From contig NZ_SRUU01000005.1 of assembly GCF_004791585.1 (NCBI RefSeq), positions 155,236 through 219,235 on the forward strand: a stretch of 64,000 bases of DNA, in the 5' to 3' direction. This document shows, piece by piece, positions 17,067-24,422 of the stretch. This DNA is from Mesorhizobium sp. M1C.F.Ca.ET.210.01.1.1. GTDB taxonomy: Bacteria; Pseudomonadota; Alphaproteobacteria; Rhizobiales; Rhizobiaceae. Made by a program: the position numbers and the translations under genes. How positions within the stretch are numbered: position 1 is the stretch's first letter; the number at the start of each line of letters is the position of its first letter. Under the pieces are notes generated by a model, which was not told where the DNA came from, searched no databases, and saw only the letters and a list, made by a program, of their open reading frames with translations.

Positions 17067-18266
17067 ATGAAGATCACCGACCTGCGCTGCGCTGTGATAG
17101 GCAAGCATCCGATCGTGCGCATCGTGACCGACGAGGGCCTGTATGGCCTTGGCGAAGTAGAGTTCACCAAGACCTATCTCAGGCCCTTTGTGCTGCATTT
17201 CCGCGACGCGCTGATCGGCGAGGATCCGACCGACGTCGAGCGGGTGATGCTGAAGATCCGCCAGCGCGGCTCGTTCAAGCCTTATGGCGCCGCGGTCAGC
17301 GCCATCGAGCATGCGCTGTGGGACATTGCCGGCAAGGCCGCGGGCGTGCCGGTCTACAAGCTGCTCGGCGGCAAGGTGCGCGACAAGGTGCGCGTCTATA
17401 ACGGATCGATCCGCCGCAAGCGCGCGGGCGACCGGCCGGAGGATTACGCCGCCGACGTCAAATGGATGATGGAGCAGCCGCAGAACTTCTTCATGATCAA
17501 GCAGGGAATCTCGTTCCACTCCAACATGAAGGATACCATCGAAGACTTCCATTACGGCGTGACGCAGAAGAAGGCTGGCTATCACGGCGCTATGGACCAG
17601 GGCGTCATCAGCGAGCGCGGTTTCAACAACATGCTCGACTGCGTGATCGCGATGAAGGAAGTGCTGGGCGACAAGGTCAGCCTGGCGCTTGACTGTGGTC
17701 CGGGCTGGATGCTGCCTGATGCGATCAGGTTCGCTCGCGCGGTCGAGAAGTACAATTTGATGTGGCTCGAGGACATGCTGACCGGCGACTATGTGCCGTG
17801 GGTCAATCCGCAGGCCTATCGGGAGCTGACCACCTCCACGTCGACGCCGATCCACACCGGCGAGCAGATCTACCTGCGGCACAATTTCAAGGAGCTGATC
17901 GAGACGCAGGCCGTGCGCGTCATCGGCCCAGATCCTGCCGATATCGGCGGCATCGCTGAGCTCAAATGGGTCGCCGAGCACGCCTATATGCACTCGATCC
18001 TGATGGCGCCGCACGGAACGGCGAACGGGCTGCTCGGCCTCGGCGCGCTGATCAATGTCTGCGCCACCTTGCCGGCCAACTACATCGCCTTCGAATACCC
18101 GAGCGCCTCCGACCCCTGGTGGGAGGACCTCGTAATCGGCCTGCCGCGGCAGATCGTTAAGGATAGCATGGTGGATCTGTTGGAAGCGCCGGGGCTGGGC
18201 CTCGATATCGATGCCGAAGCAGCCGGGAAATATCTCAGGGACGAGGATGCGGGCTTCTTCGACTGA
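17067..18266 (+). CDS. Enolase-superfamily protein (mandelate racemase/mannonate-type group)
   Basis: 399 residues. Capping domain with GLYGLGEVEFTKTY; barrel with SAIEHALWDIAGKAAGVPVY. Lys145 (MIKQG), Asp209, Glu235 (WLEDM), Glu266 (TGEQ) and His316 in MAPHGTANG are the likely active-site set. In contrast to the two galactonate-dehydratase-like paralogues, the position two after the first metal Asp is glycine (DCGPG), not histidine, so the chemistry or stereochemistry probably differs. Last gene of the rightward unit, after the NIPSNAP gene. Substrate unknown. Confidence 0.85.
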   Translation: MKITDLRCAVIGKHPIVRIVTDEGLYGLGEVEFTKTYLRPFVLHFRDALIGEDPTDVERVMLKIRQRGSFKPYGAAVSAIEHALWDIAGKAAGVPVYKLLGGKVRDKVRVYNGSIRRKRAGDRPEDYAADVKWMMEQPQNFFMIKQGISFHSNMKDTIEDFHYGVTQKKAGYHGAMDQGVISERGFNNMLDCVIAMKEVLGDKVSLALDCGPGWMLPDAIRFARAVEKYNLMWLEDMLTGDYVPWVNPQAYRELTTSTSTPIHTGEQIYLRHNFKELIETQAVRVIGPDPADIGGIAELKWVAEHAYMHSILMAPHGTANGLLGLGALINVCATLPANYIAFEYPSASDPWWEDLVIGLPRQIVKDSMVDLLEAPGLGLDIDAEAAGKYLRDEDAGFFD

Positions 18267-18346
18267 GCCACGCTTCTGCCCTGCACCACGCGAACCGCTT
18301 CACCCGTCGCAGCTCGACCGCGCGACATCGCACACGCGATTGCTGC

Positions 18347-18620
18347 TCATGAACCTGCCGGTTCCGCACGCCAGTTATACTGTTGCCGGAACCCGAGGAC
18401 TTCGCGCAGCTTGCGATTTGAGATCGGACCTTCGAAATCATCCATCGGCCGCGTGATTGGCGTACCGGGGGCGTGGGTCTTCAGAAACGCTTCCGTGGGG
18501 ATGTCGGCGACAATATTGTCATTGACGGCGTTGAACACCTGGAATCCCAGGCCGCTCTTCTCGATGCACAGATGCACGATCCGGCCAAGGTCGCGCGCGT
18601 CCATGTTGGTCCAGCCGTCG
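18347..18620 (-). pseudogene. C-terminal remnant of an NAD-dependent sugar epimerase/dehydrogenase
   Basis: About 90 residues with the end of an extended short-chain sugar nucleotide epimerase or uronate-dehydrogenase-like protein. Clues are WTNMDARDLGRIVHLCIEK (equivalent to the common SYVDARDLG segment), FNAVNDNIVADIPTEAFL and SNRKLREVLGFRQQYNWR. The Rossmann half with the NAD-binding glycines, about 200 residues, is missing. Sequence further up is taken by the end of the alpha/beta hydrolase gene, so the 5' part was deleted. A start at 18604 would only give a non-functional 85-residue piece. Confidence 0.7.
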
Positions 18621-18664
18621 CGCCGTCTCTTGGCCGGATCCCGTCCGGGCGCGCACCTATGGTT

Positions 18665-19480
18665 TCACCTTGAAACAAGGTCTTCCAACAACCCGGCGGC
18701 ATCGGTGCCGAGCAGGCCCATATCGCGCACGATGCTCATGTGATTGGCGTTCGTTACGGCGGTCCGCCGGACACGCAGTCCCTGTTCTTGCAGATGGAGC
18801 GCAAATGCCTCGGCCTGGCGATGGAAGGGAGCCGTTTCCTCGGCGCCAACCGCGATTTCGACCGCGACAGCCGGGTCGAAGCGGTGGGTGAGGGGGCTGA
18901 ACGACGCGACTTCCTCTCCCGTGATGCCAATTTCGGCGGCCAGGAACGAGGTCTGCAGGGGCTCCAGGTCATAGAGGCCGCTAAGCAGCAGGGCCCCCTT
19001 GATCTTCGATGGCCTGCTGCCGTCGCCGAGAACCATTGTCGCAAGGTGGGCGCCGGCGGAATGACCGCTGACGGTCAGTCGCTCGGGATCGCCGCCATAC
19101 TGCGCGATGCAGGCAAGCACCCATTGTTGTGCCCGGCGCACCTGGTCGACGATCGCGGCCATCCTGACCGCCGGCATCAGCGCATAGTCGACGATGACCG
19201 CGATCGCGCCGGCGCGCGTCACCGTCTCGGCGATGTAGGAATAGTCGCGTTTCGAGAACATGCGCCAGTAGCCGCCATGGATGAACATGTGCACGGGCAG
19301 GCCGTCGCGTTTGCCTTCCGGGAAGAACAGGTCGACGGTCTCGGTAGCGTCCGGCCCATAGGCGATATCGGCAACCATCGGAAGTCTCAGCCTCACCTCC
19401 GCGCTCAGACGAACGATCTCTGCGACAATGTCGTCGAACTCGGCGACGTGGTCGCGAATGCGAAAGGGATCCTTGGTCAT
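18665..19480 (-). CDS. Alpha/beta hydrolase, arylformamidase-like
   Basis: 271 residues. The oxyanion motif HGGYWR and the nucleophile elbow GHSAG (Ser near residue 138) are present, with Asp and the C-terminal NANHMSIVRD histidine completing a plausible triad. HGGYW is characteristic of the kynurenine-formamidase-like esterases, but related proteins act on many esters and lactones. Cytoplasmic; no signal peptide. It lies 12 bases after the aldehyde dehydrogenase gene in the leftward dehydrogenase unit. A lactonase or esterase step in the same catabolic route is possible but not shown. Confidence 0.85.
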   Translation of the reverse strand: MTKDPFRIRDHVAEFDDIVAEIVRLSAEVRLRLPMVADIAYGPDATETVDLFFPEGKRDGLPVHMFIHGGYWRMFSKRDYSYIAETVTRAGAIAVIVDYALMPAVRMAAIVDQVRRAQQWVLACIAQYGGDPERLTVSGHSAGAHLATMVLGDGSRPSKIKGALLLSGLYDLEPLQTSFLAAEIGITGEEVASFSPLTHRFDPAVAVEIAVGAEETAPFHRQAEAFALHLQEQGLRVRRTAVTNANHMSIVRDMGLLGTDAAGLLEDLVSR

Positions 19481-19491
19481 CGTCTCTCAGC

Positions 19492-20978
19492 TCAGATCGT
19501 CACGGCGATGTATTTTGCCTCCATGAACTCGGCAATGCCGTGTTTCTGCCCGCCTTCACGGCCGAGCCCGCTCTGCTTGACGCCGCCGAAGGGCGCAGCC
19601 GGATCGGACATCAGGCCGCGGTTGAGGGCGATCATACCTGACTCGATCTTCGAAGCCACACGCATACCCCTGGCCAGGTCGCGGGTGTAGATGTAGGCGG
19701 CGAGACCGTATTCGGTGTCGTTGGCGCGGGCGATGACCTCGGCCTCGTCCTCGAAGCGCGCGATCGGCGCGACCGGGCCGAATATCTCCTCGTGCGCCAT
19801 GTCGGCATCGGCGGGCACGTTGCGAAGCACCGTCGGCGGGTAGAAGTAGCCTCTGCCCTGGGCTATCGCACCCCCGCACAGGACCTCGGCGCCGCGGCCC
19901 ACGGCATCTCTTACCAGACGGTCGATCTTGTCGACGGCCTTCCCCGTGATCATCGGGCCGCATTCGGTGTCGGCATCCGTTCCGGAGCCGACCTTCAGGG
20001 CGGTCATGCGTTTGCGCAGGCCTTCGGCGAAGCTGTCATGGATGCCGGCCTGGGCGTAGATGCGGTTGGCTGCTGTACAGGCCTCGCCGGCGTTGCGCAT
20101 CTTGGCCACCATTGCCCCATCCAGTGCAGCCTCCAGGTCGGCGTCATCGAAGACGATGAAAGGCGCGTTGCCGCCGAGCTCCATCGAGCACGATATGACG
20201 TGCTTCGCCGCCTCGGCCAGAAGCACGCGACCGACGCCGGTTGACCCCGTGAAGGAGAGCTTGCGCACGCGCGAATCGGCCAGCATGGCCGCCGTCAGCG
20301 GGCCGGGATTGGAGGTTGTGAGCACGTTGACGACGCCTGGCGGAACGCCTGCCTCCTCGTAGAGCGCGGCGAGCGCGTAGGCGGTCAGCGGCGTCTCGCT
20401 GGCGGGCTTGAGGATGACTGTGCAGCCGGCAGCAAGAGCGGGCGCAATCTTGCGCGTGGCCATGGCGGCCGGGAAGTTCCAGGGTGTAATGAGGACGCAG
20501 ACGCCGATCGGCTGGTAGTCGACGACGATCCGGTTGGCGCCTGACGGCGCGAGGCCGAACTCGCCGCTGATGCGAACTGCTTCTTCGGCGTTCCAGCGAA
20601 AGAACTCGGCCGCGTAGATCACCTCGGCGCGCGCGTCTCGCAGCGCCTTGCCATTTTCCAGCGAGATAAGCGCTGCGAGCGTCTCCGCCCGTTCGGTCAT
20701 CAGCTCGAAGCAGCGCGCAGGATTTCCGAACGCTTGCGCGGCGCGGTATCGCGCCAGCCCGCCGCCGCCTTGGCCGCCGCTTCGACGGCGGCCTGGGCAT
20801 CGGCCAGCGTCGCATCCGGCACCGCCGCGATCACGGCCTCGGTCGACGGATCGACGACCTTGATATGGCGACCGTCGGACGACGGTCGCCATTGTCCGCC
20901 GATATAGAGCCCGTGCGAGAACGTGTTGTAGTCGAACATGTCTGGATCGTCGTCCAATAACACTGGAGAAATGTTCAT
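19492..20978 (-). pseudogene. Aldehyde dehydrogenase (succinate-semialdehyde type), split by a frameshift
   Basis: The N-terminal 90 residues, from the ATG at 20978, end in frame with RKRSEILRAASS and a stop at 20700. The remaining 400 residues continue in another frame as CFELMTERAETLAALISLENGKAL to 19492. Joining them would give the usual RSEILRAAFELMTERAE block, so one base is missing near 20709-20714. Downstream the gene is intact: PWNFPAAMATRKIAPALAAG, SFTGSTGVGR, catalytic Glu in MELGGNAPF, catalytic Cys in GEACTAANR, and EEIFGPVAP. It would oxidise an aldehyde acid with NAD(P). Either a recent inactivation or a sequencing error; the long clean second frame favours a recent event. Confidence 0.85.
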
Positions 20979-20997
20979 CGGAATGCCCCTTGCTCGG

Positions 20998-22224
20998 TCA
21001 GAATGCGCTCGCTGCCATATCGCCGTCGTAGGCCGCTTTCACCAGCCGTCGCATACCGGCGATATCGAAGCGGCGAGGGTTGTTCTTGATCAGCCGGTCG
21101 ATGCCGAGCGCCTGCTCAGCGGTCCAGTCGACTTTGTCCTCGGGCAGGCCAAGCTCGGCCAGCGTCGGCGTGATGCCGATGGAACCGAACAGCCGGGCCA
21201 CCTCGTCAATGGTCGCGCGCGCCACCTGTTCAGCTGTGCCATCTGCCCGCGCCAGGCCGAGAGCGGCGCCGACCTGTGCGATCTCGGCGGTCGCGGCGGG
21301 CAGGTTATAGTTCATCACGTAGGGCAGCATCGTCGCCACGCCCAATCCGTGCGGCGTGTGCGTCAGCGCGCCGACGGGATATTGCACGGCGTGGGCGGCT
21401 GCCGTTCCGGCTGTGCCGAAGGCGCAGCCGGCAGCCAGGGCGCCCATCATGACATCGGCGCGCGCCACCTCGTCCGCTCCGTCGCGAAACGCCTTTTCGA
21501 GACTGCGGCCGAGAAGCCTGATCGCCAGCAGGGCGAAATGGTCGGTCAGCGCGCTCTTGCCGACAAAGACATGTTGCTGCGGCAAGGCGGAATCGGCTTC
21601 GCGTCTCATTGCCGTGAAAGCCTCGATGGCGTGGGTAAGCGCGTCGGCTCCGGTGATGGCCGTCAGCGACGGTGGACACGTCATGGTGAGCTCCGGATCG
21701 CAGAGCGCGACGGCGGCGATGAGGTAGGGGCTGGAGATGCCGACCTTGAGCGTCCGTTCCGAATCGGAGATGACGGCCACCGGGGTCACCTCCGAGCCCG
21801 TGCCGGCCGTGGTGGGCACGGCGATGACGGGAAGAATGGGGCCCGGCACCTTGAACTCGCCGTAGTAGTCCTGGAGCCTGCCTCCGCGACTGAGCAGCAG
21901 CGCCGCGCACTTGGCCATGTCGAGGCAACTGCCGCCGCCGATGCCGATCACCATGTCCGGCTTGAAATCCTTTGCCTGCGCGACGCATACGGCGACGCTG
22001 TCGCGAGGAACGTCGGGCAAGGTGCGGTCATGGACGAGCGTGTCGATCGAGGCTGCCTTCAATGCGGCTAGGATTTCGGCAAATTGGGATGTCGCCGCGA
22101 AACGCTCGTCGGTGCAGATGAAGGCGCGCCGGCCATGTCTGGCGGCGATGGCAGGCAGCGCGTGGCGCTGGCCCTTGCCGAACAGAATTTCGCGCGGCAG
22201 ACGCGTCACTGCAAACAAGGTCAT
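20998..22224 (-). CDS. Iron-containing alcohol dehydrogenase
   Basis: 408 residues from the ATG at 22224. N-terminal NAD-binding half with the GIGGGSCLDMAKCAALL motif; C-terminal helical half with metal-ligand pattern DALTHAIEAF and the later AHAVQYPVGALTHTPHGLGVA that supplies His ligands. PTTAGTGSEVTPVAVI is also typical. Family members reduce aldehydes or oxidise alcohols, including lactaldehyde and maleylacetate. It sits 20 bases before the aldehyde dehydrogenase, and its start overlaps the stop of the Ldh_2 remnant by 4 bases. Confidence 0.92.
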   Translation of the reverse strand: MTLFAVTRLPREILFGKGQRHALPAIAARHGRRAFICTDERFAATSQFAEILAALKAASIDTLVHDRTLPDVPRDSVAVCVAQAKDFKPDMVIGIGGGSCLDMAKCAALLLSRGGRLQDYYGEFKVPGPILPVIAVPTTAGTGSEVTPVAVISDSERTLKVGISSPYLIAAVALCDPELTMTCPPSLTAITGADALTHAIEAFTAMRREADSALPQQHVFVGKSALTDHFALLAIRLLGRSLEKAFRDGADEVARADVMMGALAAGCAFGTAGTAAAHAVQYPVGALTHTPHGLGVATMLPYVMNYNLPAATAEIAQVGAALGLARADGTAEQVARATIDEVARLFGSIGITPTLAELGLPEDKVDWTAEQALGIDRLIKNNPRRFDIAGMRRLVKAAYDGDMAASAF

Positions 22225-22637
22225 GAAACGTGTCCTTCGAAAATGGATTGGTGGCCGAGGGGGTTGAGCGCATTCCAAAGGCTGGTTTCGACCGCGAAAC
22301 CTTCTGTGAGGGTTTGTGCCCGGCGCGCCGCTGCTTGGTCGCCGGGCAGCGCAGCCGGTGCGGTGCCGCGAATGTTCGGCGCCGGCTCGAGGCAGGCGAG
22401 GGCGGCGGCCAGCAGCTCAAGCGCCAAGCCTAGCCCATAGCCTTTCGCGCCGGCGAAAGGCGCGAGTGCGCCCTGCTTGAGGTCAGCGGCATTGGTGGTG
22501 GTGGTGCACCCTTCGGCATCGAGCACGCAGCCCTGCGGCGGCGGGGTTCCGTTGGTAGCCGCCCGCGTGCTGTCCCTGCCCACCCTCACGCCGTATCCTC
22601 TATAAGATCGTATAGGATATAGGATTGAATTGCTCAA
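22221..22637 (-). pseudogene. Remnant of a malate/L-lactate dehydrogenase (Ldh_2 family)
   Basis: Recognisable pieces are GCVLDAEGCTTTTNAADLKQ and PFAGAKGYGLGLALELLAAA (the conserved GGxKGxGLA core), then after PNIRGT a jump to a C-terminal-like ALPGDQAAARRAQTLTEGFA. The N-terminal 200 or so residues and about 60-70 residues between the two blocks are missing. So the gene suffered a 5' truncation and an internal deletion. The ATGA overlap with the iron alcohol dehydrogenase shows it was once the first gene of that operon. Confidence 0.7.
22594..22619. promoter_or_regulatory. Candidate operator upstream of second GntR gene
   Basis: Inverted arms TATCC (22594-22598) and GGATA (22615-22619) enclose the AT-rich near-palindromic core CTATAAGATCGTATAG. 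It lies between the divergent dehydrogenase unit and the GntR gene, 58 bases before the latter's start. Size and symmetry suit a GntR/FCD dimer. Confidence 0.45.
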
Positions 22638-22676
22638 AGCATCGTGTTAGTGCTTGCCTCTGTCAAGGGGCAAACG

Positions 22677-23375
22677 ATGCAGTATCCGGACCTATCAGTC
22701 GACAGCGATGCCCGGCCGGCCGGCCGTATCCAGCGCGCCAACAGCCTGGCTGGCGATGTCTACGAAGCCATCTTCGCGCAGTTGATGTCGCTCAGGATCG
22801 CGCCGGGGTCGCGGATCACGGTCGACAACCTTGTCAGGGAGTTCAACGTCTCGCACACGCCCATCCGCGAGGCCCTCGGCCGCCTGGAAGGCGAGGGCCT
22901 TGTGTTGAAGACCCATCTCATAGGCTACCGCGCCGCGCCACAGATAACCCGGCGGCGCTTCGACGAACTTTACGAACTGCGACTGCTGCTGGAGCCCGCC
23001 GCCGCCGCGAAGGCGACGGCCGCTCTCGACGAGCCGCGTCTGGCAATTCTTCGGGAGGCAGCGGGGGTCATGGCTCGCCGGGTGGGGAAAGACGAGCGTC
23101 TGCGCTATTCGAATTTTGCTCGCCAGGACGCGATCTTCCACGACAAGATCATGGAGTTCGCCCAGAACGAGTTGATCCGCGAAACGCTCAGCCACCAGCA
23201 TACGCACTTCCATATCTTTCGCCTGATGTATCACTCGCGCGTCACGGAGGAAGCGCTCGATGAGCATGAAGCCATCCTCGCAGCCTTCACCGCCGGCGAT
23301 CCTCGCGCCGCCGAAAAGGCGATGCGCGTGCATATCGAGAATTCGCGGGATCGGCTCCTGCCTGCCTTCGAGTAG
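22677..23375 (+). CDS. GntR family transcriptional regulator, FCD type (second)
   Basis: 232 residues from the ATG at 22677, chosen because AAGGGG lies ahead at a good distance; an in-frame opening at 22644 lacks this. Winged helix at residues 20-90 (VYEAIFAQLMSLRIAPGSRI, NVSHTPIREALGRLEGEGLV). FCD domain after, with DAIFHDKIMEFAQNELI and HEAILAAFTAGD. It faces the dehydrogenase operon across a short palindromic region and probably controls it. Distinct from the GntR protein at 13276, so the island has two regulators. Confidence 0.9.
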   Translation: MQYPDLSVDSDARPAGRIQRANSLAGDVYEAIFAQLMSLRIAPGSRITVDNLVREFNVSHTPIREALGRLEGEGLVLKTHLIGYRAAPQITRRRFDELYELRLLLEPAAAAKATAALDEPRLAILREAAGVMARRVGKDERLRYSNFARQDAIFHDKIMEFAQNELIRETLSHQHTHFHIFRLMYHSRVTEEALDEHEAILAAFTAGDPRAAEKAMRVHIENSRDRLLPAFE

Positions 23376-23383
23376 CCGCTCCT

Positions 23384-23461
23384 ATGTCCGTCAAGCTCGA
23401 CGCGCCGCTGATCACCCAGGGCAACGCCAAGGAATGCTGCTTCCCGGATTCCCCCTTCTGA
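23384..23461 (+). other. 25-codon open frame, possible remnant
   Basis: ATG at 23384 to TGA at 23461, beginning 9 bases after the GntR stop. The peptide starts MSVKLDAPLITQGN and ends FPDSPF. There is no good ribosome site and no recognisable family. It may be the stump of a deleted gene or noncoding. Confidence 0.25.
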
Positions 23462-23534
23462 CAAGCGATTTTCTGAGGCCCAAAAAGACAAGGACGGGCG
23501 CGCCTTGTTCCAACCGAGATCGAGAGGAAGAGCC

Positions 23535-24128
23535 ATGCCAGGCAAGAAGATACTGATGCTTACCGGTGAGTTCACCGAGGAATACGAAATTTTTGTCTAC
23601 CAGCAGGCGATGGAAGCCGTCGGCCATACGGTCCACGTCGTGTGTCCTGACAAGAATGCGGGAGACCTGATCAAGACCTCGCTGCACGACTTCGAGGGCG
23701 ACCAGACCTACACGGAGAAGCTTGGCCACTATGCTCTGATCAACAAGACCTTTTCCGAAGCAGAAAAGCAGCTCGACCAGTATCATGCGGTTTACTGCGC
23801 CGGCGGCCGCGGTCCGGAATACATCCGTACCGACAAGCGCGTTCAGGCGATGGTGCGCCATTTTCATGAAGCCAAGAAGCCGATCTTCACGATTTGCCAC
23901 GGCGTGCAGATCCTGGTTGCGGTCGACGGCGTCGTGCGCGGCAAGAAGGTCGGCGCGCTGGGCGCCTGCGAGCCGGAGGTCACATTGGCGGGTGGCACCT
24001 ACATCGACCTGTCCCCCACCGAGGCCTATGTCGACGGCACCATGGTTTCGGCCAAAGGCTGGACCGCGCTTGCCGCCTTTATCCGCGAGTGCCTGAACGT
24101 GCTCGGAACGGAAATTCGGCACGCCTGA
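23535..24128 (+). CDS. DJ-1/PfpI family protein
   Basis: 197 residues from the ATG at 23535 (GAGAGGAAG ahead). Starts KKILMLTGEFTEEYE, where the early Glu is typical; the nucleophile elbow is FTICHG with the reactive Cys, followed by VQILVAVDGVVRGKKV. CAGGRGPEYIRTDKRV matches the PfpI glycine block. The family includes proteases, glyoxalase III/deglycases and isonitrile hydratases; which one cannot be told. Same strand as, and 160 bases after, the second GntR gene. Confidence 0.88.
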   Translation: MPGKKILMLTGEFTEEYEIFVYQQAMEAVGHTVHVVCPDKNAGDLIKTSLHDFEGDQTYTEKLGHYALINKTFSEAEKQLDQYHAVYCAGGRGPEYIRTDKRVQAMVRHFHEAKKPIFTICHGVQILVAVDGVVRGKKVGALGACEPEVTLAGGTYIDLSPTEAYVDGTMVSAKGWTALAAFIRECLNVLGTEIRHA

Positions 24129-24159
24129 CGCCGCCCGCATGAGCCGCTCATAACCGTCG

Positions 24160-24192
24160 CATGATCCGGGCGCGGCGCGCGTCCGGATCATG
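24160..24192. terminator. Hairpin downstream of DJ-1 gene
   Basis: Perfect 10-base inverted repeat CATGATCCGG / CCGGATCATG with a 13-base GC-rich loop, 32 bases after the DJ-1 stop. It has no T-run, so termination strength is uncertain; it may be a rhizobial intergenic palindrome. The rest of the gap to 24422 holds nothing I recognise. Confidence 0.45.
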
Positions 24193-24422
24193 CTCGATTC
24201 ACGGTTCTCTCCTGTCGGAATACTTCAACCGGAGCCTTCGCACCCTGCCTGCCCGGACAGGCTGGCCAATTCACCGCGAAGTCGAGGGCGCTGGTCCCGG
24301 AACGCACGGTTCATTCGTCGGCGAACATGCGCGCGATGGCGTAAGAATGCCGCGCCGGCGCCAGTTCAATGCCGCAAGCCCACGGAAGCGAACCACGGTC
24401 GGCACCAGCGAGTTCTCGATGC

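Noticed and set aside
16644..18014. 456-residue antisense open frame over NIPSNAP and enolase genes
   Set aside because: Shadow of well-recognised genes on the plus strand.
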